Shown one piece after another: positions 1-5,350 of a stretch of 5,680 bases of DNA (position 1 is the first letter of the stretch; each line of letters opens with the position of its first letter). The notes under the pieces were generated by a model. The model saw only the letters and a program-made list of their open reading frames with translations, was not told the origin of the DNA and searched no databases. A program made the position numbers and the translations under genes. This DNA is from Balneolaceae bacterium (GTDB lineage Bacteria; Bacteroidota; Rhodothermia; Balneolales; Balneolaceae). The stretch covers positions 1-5,680 of the forward strand of contig SKZL01000241.1 of the NCBI GenBank assembly GCA_007127395.1, written 5' to 3'.

Positions 1-249
1 ATACACTCTTTGTGGGTTCCCGACTTTTTGAACCGTGATGAATGGCTGGAAGCCTCTTCTGCCGTCTATCTTCACAGTGAATCACTTCGAAGCCCAATGG
101 GACTATTCCTTTCCGCTTATCCTGACCTTGAATCGGCTCAATCCATGAAGGATGAGTATGGAGGTGAGATTGTAGATTACAACCAAGTCAAATGGATCGT
201 CACCGAAGCCTGGTTAAATGGAAACGGCGAACAACATATGCATCACTAA
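1..249 (+). CDS. nosL: NosL family copper-binding protein, C-terminal part (5' end outside window)
   Basis: The reading frame is open from the first base and gives 82 residues before a TAA stop, so the gene starts upstream. The visible part fits the C-terminal half of the NosL family. It has a hydrophobic/aromatic run (LWVPDF), a short segment ending in SPMG, and then an acidic stretch with YGGEIVDYNQV, which corresponds to the family's usual small residue-PMG and GG-x-V-x-F/Y pattern. NosL proteins are outer-surface or periplasmic lipoproteins that bind Cu(I) and help deliver copper to the CuZ centre of nitrous oxide reductase. The lipobox and the N-terminal metal-binding residues would lie outside the window, so they cannot be checked. 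The protein ends in HMHH, a short possible metal-binding tail. nosD begins 18 bp downstream on the same strand, which supports the call. The TTG at position 10 is not a credible start, because the family fold continues upstream of it. Confidence 0.85.
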   Translation: MHSLWVPDFLNRDEWLEASSAVYLHSESLRSPMGLFLSAYPDLESAQSMKDEYGGEIVDYNQVKWIVTEAWLNGNGEQHMHH

Positions 250-267
250 TCTATTTTTTTGCCATAC

Positions 268-1509
268 ATGAAAACACTGATCATAACCATATTCTTATTT
301 CTGACCCTTGTGTCTGCAAACTTTGCACAAATTGTCGTATCTGCCGACGGGCCAATTAGTTCTCTGTCCGAAGCAATTGAATTGGCCGATCACGGTGCTC
401 ATATCGTTGTAGAGAGCGGCACCTACAGAGAAAGTCAGATTTTGATCACAAAAAAGGTAACTCTAACCGGTGTCGATCTTCCCGTCATCGATGGCAATCA
501 AAGTGGAAATATTTTTGTAGTACGGGCCGACAGTGTTGTTATCGACGGCTTCAAAATTCAAAATACCGGCAGAAGTTATATTCGGGATTACGCAGCTGTG
601 TTGATTGAGGGCGTCTCAGATTTTGAGATCAAACATAACCAGATCGATAATGTCTTTTTTGGAATTTATCTGGCTGAAACCAAACGAGGATTGGTAACCA
701 ACAATACGATTCACTCCTATGACCTTCGAGAGGCCTCCTCCGGCAATGGAATCTACCTCTGGAGTGTAGAAGATCCGGTCATTACGCATAACACTGTATC
801 CGGAATGCGAGATGGAATCTATCTGGAATTTGCAACCAATGCTCAGATTTATGACAATATCAGTAACCACAATAATCGTTATGGATTGCACTACATGTTT
901 TCCAATGGGGGCAGATACGATCGAAACCAACTCAGGCAAAACGGAGCAGGTGTAGCGGTCATGTACTCTGATGATGTGGATATGACAAATAACCGGTTCG
1001 AACACAATTGGGGTTCATCCGCTTACGGACTACTCATCAAGGATATCCGAAACAGCACTATATCCGGCAATCGGTTTTACAGAAATACCGTAGCTATCTA
1101 CTCGGAGGGATCAACCAATGTTGATATCCACGGTAATGATATTGAACTGAATGGCTGGGCAGTAAATATCAAATCAAACAGTGCACGTAATCGGTTCACT
1201 GATAATAATTTTATTGAAAATAGCCTGGATGTTCGAACAGACAGCCCCAGAAATAATAACTTTTTTGATGGCAACTATTGGAGCCATTACGAAGGGTATG
1301 ACCTGGAAGGAGATGGTATTGGTGATGTCCCCTATCGGCCGGTGAGCCTTTTTTCAATGATCATCGAGCGTCAGCCCGAATCATTGATCTTACTTAGAAG
1401 CATGTTTATACGCCTGCTGGATAGTGCAGAGCGCATCATGCCTGTTCTCACACCAAAAACCCTTATGGATGAGAATCCGAAAATGCAACGAATCTCAAGA
1501 ATCTTATGA
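268..1509 (+). CDS. nosD: NosD, periplasmic copper-processing beta-helix protein for N2O reductase maturation
   Basis: This 413-residue protein has the usual length for NosD. I chose the ATG at 268 over the in-frame TTG at 259 because it puts a clean signal peptide at the N-terminus: Lys2, a hydrophobic core, then ANFA with cleavage likely before Gln21. Residues about 60-325 are a run of right-handed parallel beta-helix (CASH/NosD) coils rich in N-N-x-I/F and G-I-Y-L turns. Family hallmarks include YGLHYMFSNG near 205-214, GVAVMYS near 228-234, and the C-terminal block NYWSHYEGYD (336-345) followed by EGDGIGDVPYRP (347-358). Within the Nos system NosD acts in the periplasm with the NosFY transporter in assembling the CuZ site of NosZ; its exact cargo is debated. 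The stop codon overlaps the nosF start by 4 bp (ATGA), so the two are probably translationally coupled. No Shine-Dalgarno site is visible. Confidence 0.95.
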   Translation: MKTLIITIFLFLTLVSANFAQIVVSADGPISSLSEAIELADHGAHIVVESGTYRESQILITKKVTLTGVDLPVIDGNQSGNIFVVRADSVVIDGFKIQNTGRSYIRDYAAVLIEGVSDFEIKHNQIDNVFFGIYLAETKRGLVTNNTIHSYDLREASSGNGIYLWSVEDPVITHNTVSGMRDGIYLEFATNAQIYDNISNHNNRYGLHYMFSNGGRYDRNQLRQNGAGVAVMYSDDVDMTNNRFEHNWGSSAYGLLIKDIRNSTISGNRFYRNTVAIYSEGSTNVDIHGNDIELNGWAVNIKSNSARNRFTDNNFIENSLDVRTDSPRNNNFFDGNYWSHYEGYDLEGDGIGDVPYRPVSLFSMIIERQPESLILLRSMFIRLLDSAERIMPVLTPKTLMDENPKMQRISRIL

Positions 1510-2225
1510 TAGAAGTTGAAGAGTTAAAGAAATCCTTTGGCAATTTACAGGTTTTGAAAGGAATGAATCTGTCCATCCCGTCCGGACAGGCAACCGGAAT
1601 CGTCGGGCCGAACGGGGCCGGTAAAACTACACTGATTAAAACCCTGCTTGGTCTGGTTAAACCGGACTCAGGCACGATTCGTGTCATGGACACCACCCTC
1701 AACGGTGATTGGCTTTATCGCAAATATATCGGCTATATGCCCCAGGTAGCCAGATACCCGGAAAATATGAAAGTTCATGAATTGCTGGATTTCATAAAAG
1801 GATTACGGGATCAGGAAGCTGTCTATGAAGAGGAGCTGATTGATCAATTTAATTTAAAACCGGAACTCAATAAACCGCTCCGAACGCTATCAGGCGGTAA
1901 TCGCCAAAAAGTTGGTGCTACTCTTGCGATGATGTTCAATCCTGAAATCCTCTTTTTTGATGAGCCTACTGCAGGGCTCGACCCCCGCTCAAGCCATAAG
2001 TTTAAACAACGGGTTCAATCAGAAAAAGAAAATGGTAAAACCGTGATCATCACTTCTCATATTATGAGTGAACTGGAACAGCTGGTAGATCATGTGATCT
2101 TTATACTGGATGGAAAAATTCGATATTACGGATCCATGCAGCAACTGCTGGATCAAAGTAAAGAGGAGAGGCTTGAAGCAGCCATCGCAAGAATGATGGA
2201 ATCTGATGATGAGGTGAGCGCATGA
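1506..2225 (+). CDS. nosF: NosF, ABC transporter ATP-binding subunit for nitrous oxide reductase maturation
   Basis: The protein is a 239-residue cytoplasmic ABC ATPase with every catalytic element intact: Walker A GPNGAGKTT (34-42), Q-loop Gln80 in YMPQ, signature LSGGNRQKV (128-136), Walker B ILFFDEP (148-154) with Glu153 as catalytic base, D-loop AGLD (156-159) and the switch His185. The signature GGNRQ in place of the common GGQRQ/GGMKQ is typical of the NosF/CcmA-like branch. A C-terminal extension of about 50 residues ends in an acidic, charged tail. Sequence alone would allow any ABC-2 type exporter ATPase. The NosF call rests mainly on its position between nosD and nosY, with 4-bp overlaps at both ends. 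Its role is to energise NosY during delivery of a component needed for the CuZ cluster of NosZ. There is no ribosome-binding site before the ATG, so translation probably relies on coupling to nosD. Confidence 0.93.
   Translation: MIEVEELKKSFGNLQVLKGMNLSIPSGQATGIVGPNGAGKTTLIKTLLGLVKPDSGTIRVMDTTLNGDWLYRKYIGYMPQVARYPENMKVHELLDFIKGLRDQEAVYEEELIDQFNLKPELNKPLRTLSGGNRQKVGATLAMMFNPEILFFDEPTAGLDPRSSHKFKQRVQSEKENGKTVIITSHIMSELEQLVDHVIFILDGKIRYYGSMQQLLDQSKEERLEAAIARMMESDDEVSA
2211..2216 (+). promoter_or_regulatory. Ribosome binding site for nosY
   Basis: GAGGTG lies 5 bases before the ATG of nosY, inside the end of nosF. It stands out because the other starts in the window have no recognisable Shine-Dalgarno sequence, which is common in Bacteroidota. 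It may allow nosY re-initiation in addition to coupling through the ATGA overlap. Confidence 0.5.
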
Positions 2226-3013
2226 AATTACTGACCCACATTGTAAAAAATGAATGGAAAAGCTTGCTTCGGGGAAAATGGGTGATTGGATATGGCCTCA
2301 TCTTTCTCCTATTAACAGACTCGTTATTGAGGTTTGGCGGCGGGGGGGCTGAAACACTGCTTAGTATCTCGAATGTGATGCTTCTATTTATACCACTGGT
2401 TGGCATGATATATGGAATACTCTATATATACCAGTCAAAAGAGTTCGTTGAACTCCTGCTTACTCAGCCAATCAACCGTAGAGTGCTCTACTGGGGGCTA
2501 TATTTGGGGATAGCCACACCATTGATGTCTGCATTTATCATCGGAGCGGCCTTGCCATTGGCGTGGCACAATATTCTGCTGCTGGATGGCTCCTCAGCGG
2601 CTCTGGTGCTGGGGCTTGGCGGTATCCTCACACTTATCTTTGTGGCACTTGGCTTTGTACTGGGGCTCTTCTTTTATGACGATCGTATCAAAGGATTTGG
2701 TTTTACAATCGTCATCTGGCTCTTTCTTGCTATTCTCTATGACGGGCTCATTTTGTTGATGGTTTTCGCTTTTGGAAATTATCCTCTCGACCGTTTTGTT
2801 ATCATCGTCTCGATGTTGAATCCAATAGATCTGGCTAGAATTCTCGTGATGCTGGAGTTTGATATTTCTGCTCTCATGGGATATACCGGTGCTGTTTTTA
2901 ACAGGTTTTTTGGTTCCAATTTGGGTATTTTAGTCTCTGGCGGAATGCTTGCAATTTGGCTTGCTCTCCCCTCCTGGATTGGACTCAGGGTATTCAACAA
3001 AAAAGACTTTTAA
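2222..3013 (+). CDS. nosY: NosY, ABC-2 type permease subunit for nitrous oxide reductase maturation
   Basis: This is a 263-residue inner-membrane protein with about six hydrophobic segments, near residues 20-37, 46-70, 93-115, 124-150, 157-182 and 236-255. After segment two comes the cytoplasmic coupling helix FVELLLTQPINRRVLYWG (75-92), which matches the E-LLL-x-QP-x-R-R signature of the NosY/ABC-2 family. Near the C-terminus MLNPIDLARI carries the lnP-x-D family motif, and the protein ends in a basic tail with a final Phe. It is the membrane partner of NosF, and together with NosD it forms the NosDFY complex. The start codon overlaps the nosF stop by 4 bp (ATGA) and has a plausible Shine-Dalgarno run GAGGTG at 2211-2216, one of the few in this window. 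A run of seven G residues at 2342-2348 encodes part of a GGGG loop at residues 39-42. Its downstream neighbour is 172 bp away, so this is probably the last gene of the nos operon. Confidence 0.93.
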   Translation: MKLLTHIVKNEWKSLLRGKWVIGYGLIFLLLTDSLLRFGGGGAETLLSISNVMLLFIPLVGMIYGILYIYQSKEFVELLLTQPINRRVLYWGLYLGIATPLMSAFIIGAALPLAWHNILLLDGSSAALVLGLGGILTLIFVALGFVLGLFFYDDRIKGFGFTIVIWLFLAILYDGLILLMVFAFGNYPLDRFVIIVSMLNPIDLARILVMLEFDISALMGYTGAVFNRFFGSNLGILVSGGMLAIWLALPSWIGLRVFNKKDF

Positions 3014-3040
3014 AGATATCAGACAAGAATTAAACTCTCT

Positions 3041-3058
3041 CTCAATTTGGATATTGAG
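3041..3058 (+). other. Small inverted repeat after nosY
   Basis: CTCAAT (3041-3046) and ATTGAG (3053-3058) form a 6-bp stem with a 6-base loop, 28 bp after the nosY stop. No run of T follows and the stem is AT-rich, so it is a poor intrinsic terminator. It could be a weak RNA hairpin at the 3' end of the nos transcript or chance. Confidence 0.25.
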
Positions 3059-3083
3059 TTAACTGCCTGAGATTCATTGGATA

Positions 3084-3117
3084 GTTGAAATATTTCAGCA
3101 AATTTCAACATGTTGAA
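3084..3117 (+). promoter_or_regulatory. Cluster of overlapping dyads upstream of ctaA (candidate operator)
   Basis: Two perfect palindromes lie close together. TGAAATATTTCA occupies 3086-3097 and TTCAACATGTTGAA occupies 3104-3117, with centres 19 bp apart, close to two helical turns. The outer arms also pair as GTTGAAAT (3084-3091) with ATTTCAAC (3102-3109), an 8-bp stem with a 10-base loop. All arms are variants of one TTGAA/TTCAA unit. This sits 69-102 bp before the ctaA start in a gap of 172 bp, where a promoter and operator would be expected. It may bind a dimeric regulator or form alternative RNA hairpins. No known regulator site (FNR/CRP-type TTGAT-N4-ATCAA, NsrR) matches well. Confidence 0.4.
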
Positions 3118-3185
3118 CTGCATGAAATCAATATTCTCAATGATTGGGTCGTTCATTGTTAAATAAAAAATTATCATCTATAGTC

Positions 3186-4226
3186 ATGACACATCAAGAC
3201 AAAACGTATATTCGCAGATGGTACTGGAGTGGTGCCATCCTGGTATTTGTAATTCTGGTCATCGGAGGTATTACCCGCCTCACCGGGTCAGGGCTATCCA
3301 TGACAGATTGGAAACCAATTATGGGATCTATTCCGCCTCTGACGGAAACACAATGGGAAGATGCTTTTGATCAATACAAACAGTTTCCAGAATATCAGGT
3401 GGTGAACCGTGGCATGTCCATGTCTGAATTCAAGTTTATCTTTTTCTGGGAATATCTGCACCGAATGGCTGCCAGGTTTCTTGGATTGGTTTTTATCATT
3501 CCGTTTGCCTGGTTTACTGTTAAAAAGAAGTTTGATAAAACACAGTTCAGACGTGCACTCTTCCTGATGACATTGGGTATCGCTCAGGCACTCATGGGGT
3601 GGTATATGGTAATGAGCGGACTGATTGATATACCTGCCGTAAGCCACTACAGGCTCGCTGCTCACCTATCACTTGCGTTTATTATTTTTGGCGCTTGTCT
3701 CTGGTTTGCACTGGATCTATACGACAAAAAACAGGTTGAAATCAGCGGACGCTCAGAACTGAATCGATGGCTTATTCTATTTACCGTACTGTTGGTCATA
3801 CAGATTGTTTGGGGTGCATTTGTAGCCGGCTTAAATGCAGGTCATATTTATAATACCTTTCCAAAAATGTATCAGTATTGGTTCCCGCCTGAACTTTGGA
3901 TTTCAGAACCACTATTGATCAACTTTATTGAAAACATCGTTACGGTTCAATGGATGCATCGGGTCGTTGGAACACTATTAGCATTGATAGTTATCGTCAT
4001 GTGGGTTCGTGCCATTCAGCTCAAAAGTGACCTTACCACCCGGATGTGGAGTTTTAGTCTCTTTTCAGTTGTACTCATTCAATACCTGATTGGTGTCTTT
4101 ACCCTGATTTACCATGTACCCGTTTGGCTCGGAGTATTGCATCAGGCAGTCGCCATGATCCTATTAGGTGTTGTGCTGGGATATTTCCACCATATTAAAC
4201 AACCAAAACCTTTACAATTCAATTAA
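3186..4226 (+). CDS. ctaA: Haem A synthase, COX15/CtaA family
   Basis: The product is a 346-residue inner-membrane protein that oxidises the C8 methyl of haem O to the formyl group of haem A, the cofactor of aa3-type cytochrome oxidases. The ATG at 3186 is preferred to an in-frame TTG at 3144, because the family's N-terminus begins shortly before the first helix (IRRWYWSGAILVF). The sequence has about eight membrane segments. Family motifs are GGITRLTGSGLSMTDWKPI (27-45), which is the proteobacterial/mitochondrial COX15-like form; EYLHRMAARFLG with His92; HYRLAAHLSL with His154 and His160; GAFVAGLNAGHIYNTFPKM (210-228); QWMHRVVGTLLA with His258; and GVLHQAVAM with His319. His92, 160, 258 and 319 match the four conserved haem-ligand positions expected from the internal two-fold repeat. 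The length and motifs look intact. The partner ctaB (haem O synthase) is not in this window. Its context beside nos and hemN suggests a respiratory/haem gene neighbourhood. Confidence 0.95.
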   Translation: MTHQDKTYIRRWYWSGAILVFVILVIGGITRLTGSGLSMTDWKPIMGSIPPLTETQWEDAFDQYKQFPEYQVVNRGMSMSEFKFIFFWEYLHRMAARFLGLVFIIPFAWFTVKKKFDKTQFRRALFLMTLGIAQALMGWYMVMSGLIDIPAVSHYRLAAHLSLAFIIFGACLWFALDLYDKKQVEISGRSELNRWLILFTVLLVIQIVWGAFVAGLNAGHIYNTFPKMYQYWFPPELWISEPLLINFIENIVTVQWMHRVVGTLLALIVIVMWVRAIQLKSDLTTRMWSFSLFSVVLIQYLIGVFTLIYHVPVWLGVLHQAVAMILLGVVLGYFHHIKQPKPLQFN

Positions 4227-4241
4227 CTAATAAGAGGATCG

Positions 4242-4288
4242 AGATTGAGTTTCATGGACAACTAATTTCATTCAGCCTGACTCAATCT
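4242..4288 (+). promoter_or_regulatory. 9-bp inverted repeat bracketing the leader of the next gene
   Basis: AGATTGAGT (4242-4250) and ACTCAATCT (4280-4288) are perfect inverted complements separated by 29 bases. The right arm ends on the base before the ATG at 4289. In RNA this would place the base of a stem against the start codon. In DNA it could be an operator with widely spaced half sites. The stem is AT-rich with no T run, so it does not look like a terminator for ctaA. No Shine-Dalgarno sequence is seen in the 62-bp gap. Confidence 0.35.
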
Positions 4289-4762
4289 ATGTTGTCTCCT
4301 TTGATGATCTGGACTGCTAAGATTGGTACTTTTTTAATAGCTCTCTCTTTACTTCTAAACTTGATAGGACTTTATAAATCAGGCCTTTTCAAAGGCTTTT
4401 TATGGATCAGTATTGGGCTCTTTTTATCTTTAAAAATTCTATTCCAACTGATCGCGTTTTTACCGTTCGATATTTGGCCCGGCGATCATGGGCTAAGAGT
4501 CCTCTATCTTCATCTTATACTGCTCGGGCTGGTCTCCTCAGTGATACTTACTGTTTTTAATCAGAAAAACTCTTCCCTTGCAGAGATCATTTTTGTTCTA
4601 GCAGTTTGGCTCGTTATTTTTTCACTGGTCATGATCTCCGGTTACTGGCCTCCTGTTTTACTCCCGGGACAAGTTTATCTATGGGTCATGCTGATCTCAC
4701 TGCTTCCTGCAATTCCGGCGATCTGGATCTGGATAGTGGAGTTCAGGGAGAACAAGATCTGA
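4289..4762 (+). CDS. Small five-helix integral membrane protein of unknown function
   Basis: I do not recognise this gene with confidence. It encodes 157 residues, almost all hydrophobic, with five likely membrane helices near 7-28, 36-58, 69-90, 97-119 and 129-150. Notable features are a Lys and Gln within helix two (KILFQLIAFLP, 49-59), a polar loop DIWPGDHG (61-68), and RVLYLHLILLG (70-80) at the start of helix three, which carries His75 inside the membrane. SGYWPP (117-122) lies in the fourth loop. From memory, the K-x3-Q...P and YLHL-x-LLG pattern resembles the C-terminal part of larger Bacteroidota membrane proteins found near haem-copper oxidase genes. If that is right, this is a short or split version. 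His67 and His75 could be metal or haem ligands, but this is inference. It starts 62 bp after ctaA on the same strand and may be co-transcribed with it. The frame has no earlier start codon after ctaA, so the ATG is well supported. Confidence 0.75.
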   Translation: MLSPLMIWTAKIGTFLIALSLLLNLIGLYKSGLFKGFLWISIGLFLSLKILFQLIAFLPFDIWPGDHGLRVLYLHLILLGLVSSVILTVFNQKNSSLAEIIFVLAVWLVIFSLVMISGYWPPVLLPGQVYLWVMLISLLPAIPAIWIWIVEFRENKI

Positions 4763-4874
4763 TACTTTCCCGGAATAACATTTTCATTAATAATTAAGGA
4801 AAATTAATGTGCCTCGGATATCGAAATTCCATATTTTAAGATAAAAGAGTCTCAATAATCTAAAATAATCAAAT
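4763..4874. other. Non-coding gap before the Rrf2 regulator gene
   Basis: This is 112 bp of very AT-rich sequence that carries the dyad at 4785-4809. No terminator for the upstream membrane protein gene and no clear promoter box can be named. The AT content and position suggest that the rrf2-hemN promoter lies here. Confidence 0.5.
4785..4809 (+). promoter_or_regulatory. Dyad upstream of the Rrf2 regulator gene (candidate operator)
   Basis: CATTAAT (4785-4791) and ATTAATG (4803-4809) are perfect inverted complements with 11 bases between them, giving a 25-bp dyad centred on 4797. The size and AT-rich, widely spaced arms suit the 20-26 bp sites bound by dimeric Rrf2 regulators such as NsrR and IscR, although the bases do not match their known consensus closely. 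It lies 65 bp before the regulator's start, so autoregulation is possible. In such AT-rich DNA a 7-bp dyad can also arise by chance. Confidence 0.35.
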
Positions 4875-5336
4875 ATGTTATTATCCAAATCATGTGTATA
4901 TGGTTTAAGAGCAGCCCTATACCTGGCAAATCAAGAGAAAGGTAAGTTTATTCCAATTCGTCAAATGAGTGATAAACTTGAAATTTCATTCCATTTTCTA
5001 ACGAAAATTCTGCAGCAGCTTACTGCAGAAGGAATTTTAGAATCTTTTAAGGGACCGAATGGCGGTGTACGTCTCGTGCGAAATGGCAGTGAGGTACCGC
5101 TAATGGATGTAGTCGTTGCCATCGACGGTTCCAAACTTTTAACAGAATGTGCACTGGGACTGCCAGGCTGTGGCGTCAAAGCACCCTGTCCCATTCATGA
5201 TAAATGGGCTGAAACCAGGGACTCCATCCGGGAAATGCTGGAACAATCTACGCTGACAGAACTGGTTAACAAGAGCCGTAAAGAGAACCTGCGTCTCACA
5301 TCAGAGGATGGATTTGATATTCTTTTCAATGATTAA
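4875..5336 (+). CDS. Rrf2 family transcriptional regulator with probable Fe-S cluster
   Basis: The product is a 153-residue cytoplasmic DNA-binding protein of usual Rrf2 length. The N-terminal winged helix (residues 1-68) includes the opening MLLSKSCVYGLRAALYLA, a recognition-helix region ISFHFLTKILQQLTAEGIL (37-55) and the wing KGPNGGVRL (59-67). A dimerisation helix follows at roughly 109-134. The sensor loop has Cys92, Cys99 and Cys105 (C-x6-C-x5-C), with His108 three residues after the last cysteine. This is close to the Cys92/98/104/His107 ligands of E. coli IscR, and STLTELVN (125-132) also echoes the IscR helix end. NsrR uses three similar cysteines, so the ligand set does not separate an iron-sulfur status sensor from an NO or redox sensor. 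No isc or suf genes lie nearby. The neighbours are hemN 14 bp downstream and nos and ctaA genes upstream, which makes a role in respiratory or haem gene control plausible. No Shine-Dalgarno site precedes the ATG. Confidence 0.9.
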   Translation: MLLSKSCVYGLRAALYLANQEKGKFIPIRQMSDKLEISFHFLTKILQQLTAEGILESFKGPNGGVRLVRNGSEVPLMDVVVAIDGSKLLTECALGLPGCGVKAPCPIHDKWAETRDSIREMLEQSTLTELVNKSRKENLRLTSEDGFDILFND

Positions 5337-5350
5337 ATCTATATAGCCCT

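Larger units (their letters stand above)
3014..3185. other. Non-coding gap between nosY and ctaA
   Basis: This is 172 bp of AT-rich sequence with no credible gene on either strand. Besides the hairpin at 3041-3058 and the dyads at 3084-3117 it holds CAATGA (3138-3143) and TCATTG (3153-3158), a 6-bp inverted repeat with a 9-base loop. I found no convincing sigma-70 pair or Bacteroidota TAnnTTTG box. A promoter for ctaA is still expected here. Confidence 0.6.

Noticed and set aside
616..1005. 129-codon open frame on the minus strand inside nosD
   Set aside because: It lies wholly within a strongly supported nosD, has no family resemblance and no context of its own. It is a shadow frame.
623..1240. 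Repeated short peptide units in nosD as a possible nucleotide repeat array
   Set aside because: The repetition is at the protein level (beta-helix coils with N-N and G-I-Y turns) and the DNA is not repeated, as normal for NosD.
3041..3058. Intrinsic terminator after nosY
   Set aside because: The stem has only 6 AT-rich pairs and no T run follows, so it is listed only as an inverted repeat.
3144..3185. Upstream TTG start extending CtaA by 14 residues
   Set aside because: The extra residues do not resemble the family's N-terminus, and the ATG at 3186 precedes the first helix at the usual distance.
3014..3185. FNR/CRP-type site (TTGAT-N4-ATCAA) before ctaA
   Set aside because: No sequence in the gap fits the consensus well. 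The palindromes seen have different arms and spacing.
4606..4797. 63-codon + strand frame overlapping the end of the membrane protein gene
   Set aside because: Most of it overlaps the 4289-4762 gene in another frame, and the product has no recognisable features. The longer hydrophobic frame is far more protein-like.
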